A DNA stretch of 64,000 nucleotides from Pseudomonas cichorii. Its GTDB lineage: Bacteria > Pseudomonadota > Gammaproteobacteria > Pseudomonadales > Pseudomonadaceae. Under the pieces are notes generated by a model that worked only from the letters and a program-made list of their open reading frames with translations, did no database searches and was not told the origin of the DNA. Position 1 is the stretch's first letter, and every line of letters starts with the position of its first letter. The stretch covers positions 310,001 to 374,000 of the forward strand of contig NZ_BLVZ01000006.1 of assembly GCF_015471405.1 (NCBI RefSeq), in the 5' to 3' direction. Position numbers and translations under genes: made by a program. Positions 27,635 to 35,946 of this stretch are shown one piece after another.

Positions 27635-29958
27635 TCAGGCTCCGGTAGATATTGGTCCAGATGGGCGAGAAACGCCGGGACCTGGATAGGTTTGGTCAGG
27701 ATTGCCGTAGCCCCGGCTTGCCGCAGCTCGCGGTGGGTTCCGTCACTGGCGTCGGCAGTTATCATCAGTACAGGGGTGTTTGCAGTGCTGGGCGATTGTC
27801 GCAGGCGCTGTAATACATCGCGACCTGTAATGTCCGGCAGGTTTACATCCAGCAGAATCAATTGCGGCGCATGCTGACGGGCCAGGTCCAGCCCCAGTTG
27901 CCCCTGCATGCTGGACAGCAGTTGAATGCCGGGCCTGCGTTGCAGCAGGGTTTCGATCAGGGCCATGCTCGACAGGTTGTCTTCAATACACAGCACTTTG
28001 CCGTAGTGCTCGGCACGGGCAGGGTGCGGTTCGGCAGGTATCGCACTGATCCGGCGAAGCGGTGCCTCTTCTGCTTTCTGCACCTGAATATAAGGCAGTT
28101 CCAAGGTAAACCGGCAGCCCTGTCCTGGCGTGCTGTGTACGGTCATGCTGCCATGCATGGTTTCCAGCAGGCTTTTGCTCAATGCCAGACCCAGGCCTGT
28201 GCCTTCTACACTGGCGTCGGCTTCGAGACGTTCAAAAGGCTTGAACAATTGATCGAGTCGATCCAGCGCAATCCCTTTGCCTGTGTCGATGACGCTTATG
28301 GCGACCCGATCGTCCTGCTGCTGGACCTCTATCTTCACCAGCCCTTTCGGGCGGTTGTACTTGATGGCGTTGGACAGCAGATTCAGCAGCACCTGAATCA
28401 AGCGCTGGCGGTCGGCAATGACACCGCTGTCGTTTGCCAGCGCTGGCAGTTCTGCCAACTGGATATCGCCATCCGCCGCCATGGGCCACACAAGGCTCAA
28501 CGCTTCTTGCAGGACCTCGGGCAAGAGAACGGGCTCCAGATTGATCGACAGATGGCCTGCCTCGATACGGGCAATATCCAGAACCTCGTTGATCAGGGTC
28601 AGCAGGTGCTGTCCGGCCCGCAGGATATGACCCACTTGGGGTTTCTGGTGATTGGTGGAGTCCATGTCCAGCAACTGGGCGAAACCCAGAATGGAGTTCA
28701 GGGGCGTGCGCAGTTCGTGGCTCATGCGTGACAGAAACTCGCTCTTGGCACGGCTGGCGCGTTCTGCTTCTTCCCGCGCATTACCAAGGGCGATTTCGGC
28801 AGCGCGGCGGTCGGTGATGTCGCGGGTGATCTTGGAAAAACCCCGCAGGGCATTGTTGCTGTCGTACTGCGCGGTGATGACCACGCTGGCCCAGAAGCGG
28901 CTGCCGTCCTTGCGGCAGCGCCAGCCTTCTTCCATATAGCGCCCGTGAAGAGTGGCCTCGCGCAGAGCCATGTCCGGGTGTTGCGGGCATTCTTCCGGCA
29001 GATAGAACAAAGAGAAATGCTGCCCGAGTATTTCCTGCTCGGTATAGCCTTTGATACGTTCGGCACCGGCGTTCCAGGTAGTGACATAACCCTGGGCGTC
29101 GAGAGCGAAGATACCGTAGTCCTTCACGCCTTCGATGATCAGCCGCAGGCGCTCCTCGTTTTCGCGCAAGGCCCGCTCGCGTTCGGCCAGCAACTGGCCG
29201 GCTTCCACCAGACGAGTGCCCAGTTGGCCGACCTCATCGTTTTCCGGCGGCTGCGGTAGCAGCGGATGGCCCAGCGCCAGGCGCTGGGCATTGCCTTGCA
29301 CTTGCTGAACTCTGGTCACGATGCCTCTGGACAGCATCAAGACCGCAAGAATGGCACCAAACAGGCCTGAGCCCGCAGCCAGCAGCGTTGCCCACAATAG
29401 ACGGGCACGAGTCTCGGAGGCGGCAGCCGTGCGTTCCGCCAGCAAGGTGTCTTCACGTTCGCGCATGGTGCGGATGCGATCACGCAGCTCATCGAGAATG
29501 TACTTGTTCTCGATCAGGATGGTCGCAATCGACTCTCTGCTTTCCAGGCTCATGCTGCGCAGGGTTTCCAGGCCATCGACCTTGTCTTCGATCAGCGGTG
29601 CAATGGCCTTGAGGTGTTCGCGCATCTGCTGGTCGCGCACATTGGTGTTGAGTCGATCCAGTGCGGCGTCGATCTGCGCATGGGCGTTCAGATACCCCGG
29701 CAGAAAGTCCTCTCGCCGGGTCAGCAGGTAACCGCGTACGCTGGCTGCCGCTTCGGCGAGTTGAGTGTGAACGCTCTGTATATCGCCCTGAACCAGCAGC
29801 ACTCTGCGCACATCTTCTTCGGCTTGGGTGGTCTGGCGCTCGGCAATGTAGATGAGCGTCAGGGAGAGCATCAGAATGACCATTGGCAAGGAAATGGCGA
29901 CCAGCGCCTTGCCGCGTAACGGGAGGTCTTCCCAGCGCATGACGTTGAACAAGGTCAC
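27631..29958 (-). CDS. CHASE3-HAMP-PAS hybrid histidine kinase
   Basis: A 775-residue inner-membrane kinase. TM1 is near 18-38, a periplasmic CHASE3-like helical domain near 40-185 (QAEEDVRRVLLVQGDIQSVH), TM2 near 188-210, then HAMP, a PAS/PAC domain near 265-390 (GIFALDAQGYVTTWNAGAER, WRCRKDGSRFWASVVI), HisKA with H414 (FLSRMSHELRTPLNSILGF), HATPase (NLLSNAIKYN, DTGKGI, GTGLGLALSKSL) and a C-terminal receiver with D704 (ILLDVNLPDITG). The PAS resembles those of heme or redox sensors in general form, but the ligand is unknown. It overlaps both neighbours by ATGA. Its first 412 residues are closely paralogous to the chimera at 29955. Confidence 0.9.
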   Translation of the reverse strand: MTLFNVMRWEDLPLRGKALVAISLPMVILMLSLTLIYIAERQTTQAEEDVRRVLLVQGDIQSVHTQLAEAAASVRGYLLTRREDFLPGYLNAHAQIDAALDRLNTNVRDQQMREHLKAIAPLIEDKVDGLETLRSMSLESRESIATILIENKYILDELRDRIRTMREREDTLLAERTAAASETRARLLWATLLAAGSGLFGAILAVLMLSRGIVTRVQQVQGNAQRLALGHPLLPQPPENDEVGQLGTRLVEAGQLLAERERALRENEERLRLIIEGVKDYGIFALDAQGYVTTWNAGAERIKGYTEQEILGQHFSLFYLPEECPQHPDMALREATLHGRYMEEGWRCRKDGSRFWASVVITAQYDSNNALRGFSKITRDITDRRAAEIALGNAREEAERASRAKSEFLSRMSHELRTPLNSILGFAQLLDMDSTNHQKPQVGHILRAGQHLLTLINEVLDIARIEAGHLSINLEPVLLPEVLQEALSLVWPMAADGDIQLAELPALANDSGVIADRQRLIQVLLNLLSNAIKYNRPKGLVKIEVQQQDDRVAISVIDTGKGIALDRLDQLFKPFERLEADASVEGTGLGLALSKSLLETMHGSMTVHSTPGQGCRFTLELPYIQVQKAEEAPLRRISAIPAEPHPARAEHYGKVLCIEDNLSSMALIETLLQRRPGIQLLSSMQGQLGLDLARQHAPQLILLDVNLPDITGRDVLQRLRQSPSTANTPVLMITADASDGTHRELRQAGATAILTKPIQVPAFLAHLDQYLPEPE

Positions 29959-31598
29959 CTCCAGTCGCCGGATGTCTGATTGACCAGGCCCAGCGCCAGG
30001 CCACGAACGGCAGCCTGGGTCCGGTCGGCGGCACCGAGCTTGGCGATGACTTTCTCGACATGAGACTTGGCGGTGCCAGTGGTGATGCCGAGTTTTTCGC
30101 CGATTTCCCGGTTGCTACAACCGCTGGCCACCAGCCCGAGCACCTGGCACTCACGAGGCGTCAGGGTTTCGGTCAGGATTGTGCGGCTGTTGTTGTGTTC
30201 GGTCACACGCCGTTGCGGGGCGTTGTTGAGGACTTTTTCGTCATGGGCCACATGTTGCAGCCCCGCGATCGCTTCGTCGCGGCTGGCGTCCTTGAGCAGA
30301 TGACCGACTGCACCGGCACTGATCTGCTCGGCACTGTCGTCCATGGTGAAGACCATCACTTTCATGCGTGAAAGAAACTCGTTCCTGGCAAGGCTGGCGC
30401 GTTCTACTTCTTCGCGGGCGGTGCCAAGGGCGATCTCGGCAGTGCGGCGGTCGGTGAGGTCACGGGTGATCTTGGAAAAGCCTCGCAAGGCATTGTTGCT
30501 GTCGTACTGCGCCGTGATGACCACGCTGGCCCAGAAACGGCTGCCATCCCTGCGGCAGCGCCAGCCTTCTTCCATATAGCGCCCGGTGCGTGAGGCCTCG
30601 TGCAGGGCCATGTCAGGGTGTTGCGGACATTCTTCGGGAGGGTAGAACAAAGAGAAATGCTGCCCGAGAACTTCCTGCTCGGTATAGCCTTTGATGCGCT
30701 CGGCACCGGCGTTCCAGGTGATGACATGGCCCTTGGTATCGAGAGCAAAGATGCCATAGTCCCTGGCGCCCTCGATGAGCAGTCGCAGACGTTCCTCGTT
30801 TTCGCGCAAGGCCCGCTCGCGTTCGGCGAGCAGTTGACTGGCTTCCACCAGACGAGTGCCCAACTGGCCGACTTCATCGTTTTCCGAGGGTTGTGGTAGC
30901 AGCGGATGGCCCAGCACCAGACGCTGTGCATTGCCTTGTACCCGTTGCACTCTGCTCACTATGCTTGTGGACAGCACCCATACCGCAAGGATGGCGCCAA
31001 TCAGGCCTGAGCCAGCTGCCAGCAGTGTCGCCCAGAACAGGCGTTCGCGACTGTCGGCGGCGGCAGCCGTGCGTTCCGCCAGCAGGATGTCTTCGCGTTC
31101 GCGCATGGTGCGGATCTGGTCACGCAACTCGTCGAGAATGTATTTGTTCTCGATCAGGATGGTCGCAATCGTGTCTTTTCCTTCCTTGTTCAGGCTGTGC
31201 AGTGTTTCCAGGCCATCGATCTTGTTTTCGATCTGCAGCGTAATGGCCTTGAGGTGTTCGCGCATCTTTTCGTCACGCACATTGGTATTGAGGCGATCCA
31301 GTGCCGCTCCGATCTGCGCCTGTGCGTTCAGATACGCCGGCAGAAAGTCCTCATGCCGGGTCTGCAGGTAGCCGCGTACGCTGGCTGCCGCTTCGACGAG
31401 CTGGGTGTGAACGTTCTGGATATCGCCGCGAACCAGCAGCACTCTGCGCACATCTTCTTCGGCTTGCGTAGTCTGGCGCTCGGCAACGTAGATGAGCATC
31501 AGGGACAGCATCAGAATCACCAGCGGCAGTGAAATAGCCACCAGTGCCTTGCCGCGTAGCGGGAGGTCTTCCCAGCGCATGACGTTGAGCAAGGTCAC
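29955..31598 (-). CDS. Chimeric CHASE3-HAMP-PAS protein fused to LuxR-type HTH
   Basis: A 547-residue open frame in two parts. Residues 1-412 match the neighbouring hybrid kinase without gaps (TM1, CHASE3-like, TM2, HAMP, PAS) up to EFLSRM. From residue 413 (KVMVFTMDDSAEQISAGAVG) it matches the NarL-type regulator at 31595 from about its residue 80 to the end, including the HTH (LTPRECQVLGLVASGCSNRE). The join at 30362/30363 lies two residues before where the kinase has its phospho-His and beyond the regulator's phospho-Asp, so both phosphotransfer residues are absent. The receiver remnant has small internal deletions. It could be a membrane-tethered one-component regulator or a decaying fusion. 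It overlaps both neighbours by ATGA. Confidence 0.85.
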   Translation of the reverse strand: MTLLNVMRWEDLPLRGKALVAISLPLVILMLSLMLIYVAERQTTQAEEDVRRVLLVRGDIQNVHTQLVEAAASVRGYLQTRHEDFLPAYLNAQAQIGAALDRLNTNVRDEKMREHLKAITLQIENKIDGLETLHSLNKEGKDTIATILIENKYILDELRDQIRTMREREDILLAERTAAAADSRERLFWATLLAAGSGLIGAILAVWVLSTSIVSRVQRVQGNAQRLVLGHPLLPQPSENDEVGQLGTRLVEASQLLAERERALRENEERLRLLIEGARDYGIFALDTKGHVITWNAGAERIKGYTEQEVLGQHFSLFYPPEECPQHPDMALHEASRTGRYMEEGWRCRRDGSRFWASVVITAQYDSNNALRGFSKITRDLTDRRTAEIALGTAREEVERASLARNEFLSRMKVMVFTMDDSAEQISAGAVGHLLKDASRDEAIAGLQHVAHDEKVLNNAPQRRVTEHNNSRTILTETLTPRECQVLGLVASGCSNREIGEKLGITTGTAKSHVEKVIAKLGAADRTQAAVRGLALGLVNQTSGDWR

Positions 31599-32263
31599 CT
31601 CCAGTCGCCGGATGCCTGACTTACCAGGCCCAGTGCCAGGCCGCGAACGGCAGCCTGGGTTCGGTCAGCCGCACCGAGCTTGGCGATGACTTTCTCTACG
31701 TGAGCCTTGGCGGTGCCGGTGGTGATACCGAGCTTTTCGCCGATTTCCCGGTTGCTGAAGCCGCTGGCCACCAGCCCGAGTACCTGACGTTCACGGGGCG
31801 TCAGGGCCTCGGTCGCGATGGTGCGGCTGTTGTTGCGTTCGGTCATGCGCCGCAGCAGGCGTGCGCTGACGGCACTGTTGAGGGCTTCTTCGCCACGCGC
31901 CACCTGTTGCAGGGCAGCGATCACTTCGTCGCGGCTGGCGTCCTTGAGCAGATAACCAACCGCACCGGCACTGATGGCAGCCTCCAGGTGGTCGGTGCTG
32001 TCATCCATGGTAAACATCACGACTTTGAGTTTCGGCATGCGTTGCTGGAGGATTCGTGCGGCACCCAGGCCGTTGAGCACCGGCATGCGGATATCGAGGA
32101 TCGCGATGTCCGGTTGCATCTGCTCGCACAGCTCGATGGCCTGCTGACCATCGGCGGCCTGGCCGACCACCTCGAATTCCGGATGTCCGGCCAGAAGCGA
32201 GACGAATCCGGTCCGGGTCACTTCATGATCGTCTGCCAGGACCAGTCGCAAGGTGTTCGTCAT
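31595..32263 (-). CDS. NarL/FixJ-family response regulator
   Basis: A 222-residue transcription factor. The receiver has DD at 11-12, phospho-acceptor D57 (IAILDIRMPVLNG), and K in LLKDAS. The C-terminal LuxR/GerE helix-turn-helix reads LTPRERQVLGLVASGFSNRE, followed by IGEKLGITTGTAKAHVEKVI. The start overlaps the GAF kinase stop by ATGA, which makes that HisKA_3 kinase its likely cognate sensor. Its C-terminal half (from K80) is duplicated in the adjacent chimera. Confidence 0.9.
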   Translation of the reverse strand: MTNTLRLVLADDHEVTRTGFVSLLAGHPEFEVVGQAADGQQAIELCEQMQPDIAILDIRMPVLNGLGAARILQQRMPKLKVVMFTMDDSTDHLEAAISAGAVGYLLKDASRDEVIAALQQVARGEEALNSAVSARLLRRMTERNNSRTIATEALTPRERQVLGLVASGFSNREIGEKLGITTGTAKAHVEKVIAKLGAADRTQAAVRGLALGLVSQASGDWR

Positions 32264-33444
32264 GGTGCTGCCTTATCTATGTTGAAGGGTACGGTAGCGC
32301 GTATTCGAGTGCCGCATTCCGGGCTGCTGACGCAAGTCAGTCGGCCGCCCAGGAGGCTGGCTCGTTCCTGCATCGCCACCAGTCCCAGCTTCTGAACGCC
32401 GTTGCTCCTGGATTGCTGGTCAATGATGAAACCACAACCGTTGTCCTCAATCATTAACGAGGCATTGGTTTCATGCAGCTCGAGCGCCAGCTGCACGTTG
32501 GCGGCATTGGCGTGCTTGAGAATATTGTTGATGCCTTCCTGGGCAATGCGAAACAGGGCGATTTCCAGGTGGCTGGGCAGGCGGGTCATGGAGCGTGAGC
32601 GCCAGTGTACGTTAATACCGGCTTCGCGTAGACGGTCGGCGTCCTTGTCGACGGCCTGAAGCAGACCGAAATCGTCAAGTACGCTGGGACGCAGGCCACT
32701 GATCAATTGCCGACCTTCGCCGACGCAGTGCTGGGCAAGGGTCAGGATCGCCCGCAGGTCGTTATCCAGCGGTTCAGGCAGCTCCGGGCAGCGACCGGCA
32801 AAGCCTTGCAGGCGCTGATGCAGGCCGGCAAGGGTTTGCGCCAGTCCGTCATGCAGGTCGTAGGCCATGCGCTTGCGTTCATCTTCCTGTGCGGTGAACA
32901 GCTGATTGACCAGTTCGGACATGGTGCGCTCCCGTGCGACCAGTGCTTCGAGCAGGCGGTTGTTCTCCAGATGTGCAGCCAGCAGGGTGGCGAGCAGTTG
33001 CAGAGATTCGATGTCTTCGCTGTCGGGAGCGCTGATATTCACGCTGTTGGCCAGCACCAGCGTGCCAAAGGAACCGTCATCGGCCCCGCGCAGCGGCAGC
33101 ATCAGAACGTTGGGCAGAGTGGCGTTTTCACGCTCCAGCCATTGCGGCCCGATGGCCAGGGCGTCGGCCACGATTTCCAGGCTGCGCAGACGCTCTTCAC
33201 TGCCATGCAGGGCAGTGGTGCGCACGACATTATCGTTGTCCCACTCCAGCAGCAGGCCATGATCCATGGCGACGAAAGCGCAGGCTCTCTGCAGTACGCG
33301 CTGGCGCATGGCCTCGGGAGGCAGTTGAGTCAGTTCCTGTCCGGTATCCACCAGCAGACGAAGGCGTGCGGCACGGCTTTGGGACTGTCGATACTGCGTG
33401 CGGATGGCCAGGGCACTTGCCGGGTCATGGGGAGGGCTTTGCAT
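32260..33444 (-). CDS. GAF-domain histidine kinase, NarX/HisKA_3 type
   Basis: A 394-residue soluble kinase. A GAF-like sensory domain covers about 35-165 (ACAFVAMDHGLLLEWDND, MLPLRGADDGSFGTLVLAN), a HisKA_3 dimerisation domain carries H198 (ERKRMAYDLHDGLAQTLAGL), and the HATPase_c has EGINNILKHANA and DNGCGF. It pairs naturally with the NarL-type regulator downstream. ATG 33444 (MQSPPHDPAS) is chosen because AGGAG lies ten bases upstream. An upstream ATG (MNPRRSTPQ) lacks one. It heads the five-gene operon. Confidence 0.87.
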   Translation of the reverse strand: MQSPPHDPASALAIRTQYRQSQSRAARLRLLVDTGQELTQLPPEAMRQRVLQRACAFVAMDHGLLLEWDNDNVVRTTALHGSEERLRSLEIVADALAIGPQWLERENATLPNVLMLPLRGADDGSFGTLVLANSVNISAPDSEDIESLQLLATLLAAHLENNRLLEALVARERTMSELVNQLFTAQEDERKRMAYDLHDGLAQTLAGLHQRLQGFAGRCPELPEPLDNDLRAILTLAQHCVGEGRQLISGLRPSVLDDFGLLQAVDKDADRLREAGINVHWRSRSMTRLPSHLEIALFRIAQEGINNILKHANAANVQLALELHETNASLMIEDNGCGFIIDQQSRSNGVQKLGLVAMQERASLLGGRLTCVSSPECGTRIRATVPFNIDKAAP

Positions 33445-33637
33445 CTGCGGCGTGCTCCTGCGTGGGTTCATGCCCGCGCGGGCACAACATGATGTCATTA
33501 AAACCTGTCATGGCTCGGGGTGCCTATCTGCCGAATGGCATAGATAAATAACCCCGGTTGGCCGATGGAGGACATTACCCGAAACGGCAAAGTAGCACTC
33601 ACTGAATCCCTGAACAGATCCTTGTAGGAGTGTTGCG

Positions 33638-34159
33638 ATGAAACTGAAAAAAACTGCCCTGGTCATGCTTTTTGCTCTGAGTGCTCCACTGGTCCACGCA
33701 GCAGATACAGCACCTTATACCTATCGCATGGTGGCTGAGCAGCCATCCAATGTGAAAGACCAGGAAATTTCAGGTTTGTTTGATCGCTGGAACAACGCAC
33801 TGAAAACCGGCAACCCGCAAACTGTTGTCAGCCTGTATGCGCCAAATGCCGTATTGCAGCCAACGGTTTCCAACAAGGTGCGAGCCACTCCGGCAGAGAT
33901 CAAGGACTACTTCGATCACTTCCTGGCACTCAAGCCGGTAGGTGAGATCAACTACCGCGAAATCCGTCGCCTTGGCCCGGATGCGGCACTGGACAGCGGT
34001 GTCTACACCTTCACCCTGACCGCTGCCGATGGCAAGAAGAGCAAAGTGCAGGCGCGTTACACCTTCCTGTACGAGCGTGTAGGCGGTCAGTGGAAGATCC
34101 TCAACCACCACTCCTCGGCCATGCCGGAAGTGCAGCCTGAGTATCAGGTCAGCCGTTGA
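33638..34159 (+). CDS. Exported SnoaL/NTF2-like (SgcJ/EcaC-type) protein
   Basis: A 173-residue protein with a clear signal peptide (MKLKKTALVMLFALSAPLVHA, cleavage after HA-A). It is followed by an NTF2-like alpha+beta barrel (LFDRWNNALKTGNPQTVVSLYAPNA, then YTFLYERVGGQWKILNHHSS) typical of calcium/calmodulin-kinase association-type or SgcJ/EcaC proteins. It should be periplasmic. GTAGGAG precedes the ATG. No ligand or enzymatic function can be inferred. A strong terminator separates it from pvdS. Confidence 0.8.
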   Translation: MKLKKTALVMLFALSAPLVHAADTAPYTYRMVAEQPSNVKDQEISGLFDRWNNALKTGNPQTVVSLYAPNAVLQPTVSNKVRATPAEIKDYFDHFLALKPVGEINYREIRRLGPDAALDSGVYTFTLTAADGKKSKVQARYTFLYERVGGQWKILNHHSSAMPEVQPEYQVSR

Positions 34160-34180
34160 TTCGATAAGTCTGACGTTTGA

Positions 34181-34217
34181 AGCACATCCGGGGCTCTGGC
34201 TCCGGATGTGCTTTTTT
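34181..34217 (+). terminator. Rho-independent terminator before pvdS 3' end
   Basis: AGCACATCCGG (34181-34191) pairs with CCGGATGTGCT (34202-34212), followed by TTTTTT. It ends the SnoaL-like gene. Confidence 0.88.
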
Positions 34218-34235
34218 GCGTTCTCGAAACCGGAT

Positions 34236-34766
34236 TCAGTTTCTGACGCCGCTGACCTTGCGGCAGTGAATCAGGGCATCGCGGATCATGAAGTTCACCA
34301 GGGTAGGGGAGACGCCCAGCTCCTTGGCGATGTCCTTTTGCGGGACGCCGTGCAGGCGATACATCTCGAAGGCGTATCGAGTGCGATCCGGCAGCTCCGA
34401 CAGGGCGTCGGCGATTTTCTCCAGGCTGGAGAAATTGATATGCGAGGTTTCCGGCGAAGCACCCTGGACTACAACGTTCAAGCCTTCATCCTCGGGGCCT
34501 GTGTACTTGAGCTCCAGCGCCTGCTTGCGATAGTGATCGATGGCCAGGTTGCGCACGATCTGGAACAGGTAGCTGAGCTGAGCCTTGAATGAAAGGGTGA
34601 TCTGAGGAGCGGAACGCAGCCTGAAAAATGCGTCCTGCACCACATCTTCGGCGCGGGAACGGCAGCCAACGATGCGGGCGGCGATTTTGACCAACAGCAA
34701 ATAGTTGTCGATAAAAACCTGGAGTAAGGGTGAGTCACACTTACTTGTGAGCACTTGTTCCGTCAT
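34236..34766 (-). CDS. pvdS: Pyoverdine ECF sigma factor PvdS
   Basis: A 176-residue iron-starvation sigma factor that directs RNA polymerase to pyoverdine promoters. Region 2 contains VKIAARIVGCRSRAEDVVQD and the core-binding LSYLFQIVRNLAIDHYRKQA. Region 4 has the HTH GVPQKDIAKELGVSPTLVNF. The near-invariant ELKYTGPEDEGLNVVVQGAS linker is specific to the PvdS/PbrA/PfrI group. ATG 34766 is preceded by AAGGTG. A GTG three codons upstream is less likely. A Fur-like site lies 84 bases upstream. It is divergent from pvdG-pvdL, whose promoter it should recognise. Confidence 0.95.
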   Translation of the reverse strand: MTEQVLTSKCDSPLLQVFIDNYLLLVKIAARIVGCRSRAEDVVQDAFFRLRSAPQITLSFKAQLSYLFQIVRNLAIDHYRKQALELKYTGPEDEGLNVVVQGASPETSHINFSSLEKIADALSELPDRTRYAFEMYRLHGVPQKDIAKELGVSPTLVNFMIRDALIHCRKVSGVRN

Positions 34767-34849
34767 GGAATTCACCTTGCTGCGAGTCTTTGGGGAAGGA
34801 GCGTCCCGGTATTGGGTGGCACCAACTTATCGGCGGGTAAACTAGGCTT

Positions 34850-34866
34850 AATGATAATAATTGTCA
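34850..34866. promoter_or_regulatory. Fur-box-like site controlling pvdS
   Basis: AATGATAATAATTGTCA resembles the Fur consensus GATAATGATAATCATTATC. Its position upstream of pvdS fits the known iron repression of pvdS by Fur. Confidence 0.6.
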
Positions 34867-34946
34867 AATGCGAAATTGAATCAGTGCACCTATAGGGGGC
34901 GATCCGATCCTTTGTGCGCTTTTGATGCGCACGTCTCAGATGCGAC

Positions 34947-34970
34947 TAATTATTTCCAGATGCCATCCGT
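34947..34970 (+). promoter_or_regulatory. PvdS-dependent promoter for pvdG
   Basis: TAATT, 16 bases, then CGT matches the iron-starvation box TAAAT-N16-CGT with one mismatch. It lies 59 bases before the 21-codon frame at 35029 and 121 before pvdG. Confidence 0.6.
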
Positions 34971-35028
34971 TCTCATTGATGACAGGCCCGTCCACGACAG
35001 CGGCCATGGACCAAATCAGGAGGACACA

Positions 35029-35094
35029 ATGGGTTTCGAGCGCGCGCATCGCAGCTTTTTCATCGGCGTTACCGGATGGCAGGGCCTGATATGA
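35029..35094 (+). CDS. Short leader-like ORF coupled to pvdG
   Basis: A 21-codon frame begins at an ATG preceded by AGGAGG at ideal spacing, the best ribosome binding site in this stretch. It ends with TGA at 35092-35094, overlapping the pvdG ATG (ATGA). The peptide contains FERAHRSFFIGVTGWQG. It may be a translated leader that couples ribosomes onto pvdG, whose own AGGG is weak, or a small peptide in its own right. I know no family for it. Confidence 0.5.
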   Translation: MGFERAHRSFFIGVTGWQGLI

Positions 35095-35849
35095 GCACTC
35101 CTGCGAGCCTGACGCTGTTCTGTCTGCCTTTTTCCGGGGCCAGTGCGATGTTCTACAGCCCGTGGCGGCGCAAGTTGCCGGAGTGGCTGAACGTTCGTCC
35201 TCTTGAGCTGCCGGGTCGTGGCATGCGCATGAACGAACCCCTGCAGACCGATATCGTACAGCTGGCCAATCGTCTTGCCGATGAGATCAGTGTCGAACTG
35301 GACAAACCCTACGCGATTTTCGGACATAGCCTCGGAGCCTTGCTTTCCTTCGAGTTGGCCCATGTCCTGCGGGCGCGTGGTCTGCCTGCGCCAATCGCAA
35401 TGTTCGTCTCGGCGTCGGCGGGGCCGGTGCGTCGCGATGTGAGCGAATACGCCATCGCCAAGACAGACGAGCAACTGATTGCCCGGCTGCGCAAACTCAA
35501 GGGCACCAGCGAAAACATCATTGCCAACGATGAACTGATGCAGTTGATGCTGCCCATTCTGCGCGCCGATTTCCTGGCCTGCGGCAGTTTCAAATATGGC
35601 GAGCGCGAGCCGTTGAGCGTGCCGATCCATGTCTTTGGCGGCAAGCAGGACAGCGTCACGGTCGAGGAACTGCTCGACTGGCAGGAAGAAACCTGCACCG
35701 GCTTTTCCCTGGACATGTTCGAGGGCCATCACTTCTATCTGGTCGACGAGCAGGCGCAATTGTTTCGTCACCTGCGGCGTTACGCCGAGCAACACCTGAC
35801 CCGCTGGCGCAACAGCGCAGCGCGGCATCTGGCCCGGGCGGCCGGTTGA
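35091..35849 (+). CDS. pvdG: Type II thioesterase of pyoverdine synthesis PvdG
   Basis: Cytoplasmic editing thioesterase that clears misloaded carrier-protein thioesters on pyoverdine NRPSs. The 252-residue alpha/beta hydrolase begins LTLFCLPFSGASAMFY and has the nucleophile elbow FGHSLGALLSFELA, a catalytic Asp in FGGKQDSVT and a His in FEGHHFYL. The start overlaps the stop of the short ORF at 35029. It is followed by a terminator-like hairpin and pvdL, the same order as PA2426-PA2424. Confidence 0.92.
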   Translation: MSTPASLTLFCLPFSGASAMFYSPWRRKLPEWLNVRPLELPGRGMRMNEPLQTDIVQLANRLADEISVELDKPYAIFGHSLGALLSFELAHVLRARGLPAPIAMFVSASAGPVRRDVSEYAIAKTDEQLIARLRKLKGTSENIIANDELMQLMLPILRADFLACGSFKYGEREPLSVPIHVFGGKQDSVTVEELLDWQEETCTGFSLDMFEGHHFYLVDEQAQLFRHLRRYAEQHLTRWRNSAARHLARAAG

Positions 35850-35863
35850 TCCCCCATTGCCTC

Positions 35864-35898
35864 ACGCGCGTCTGTGCCTGAGAACGCGCGTTTTTTCT
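35864..35898 (+). terminator. Terminator-like hairpin between pvdG and pvdL
   Basis: ACGCGCGT (35864-35871) pairs with ACGCGCGT (35884-35891), followed by TTTTTT. No PvdS box is visible in the remaining 48 bases before pvdL, so pvdL may depend on read-through. Confidence 0.65.
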
Positions 35899-35946
35899 TG
35901 AAATCCAGACCTCATTTGGCAAGCCGAATACAGCAGGAACCTCATC

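Noticed and set aside
29955..31598. Calling the chimeric gene a simple pseudogene
   Set aside because: The frame is uninterrupted, both gene overlaps are preserved and the HTH residues are intact, so function is not excluded.
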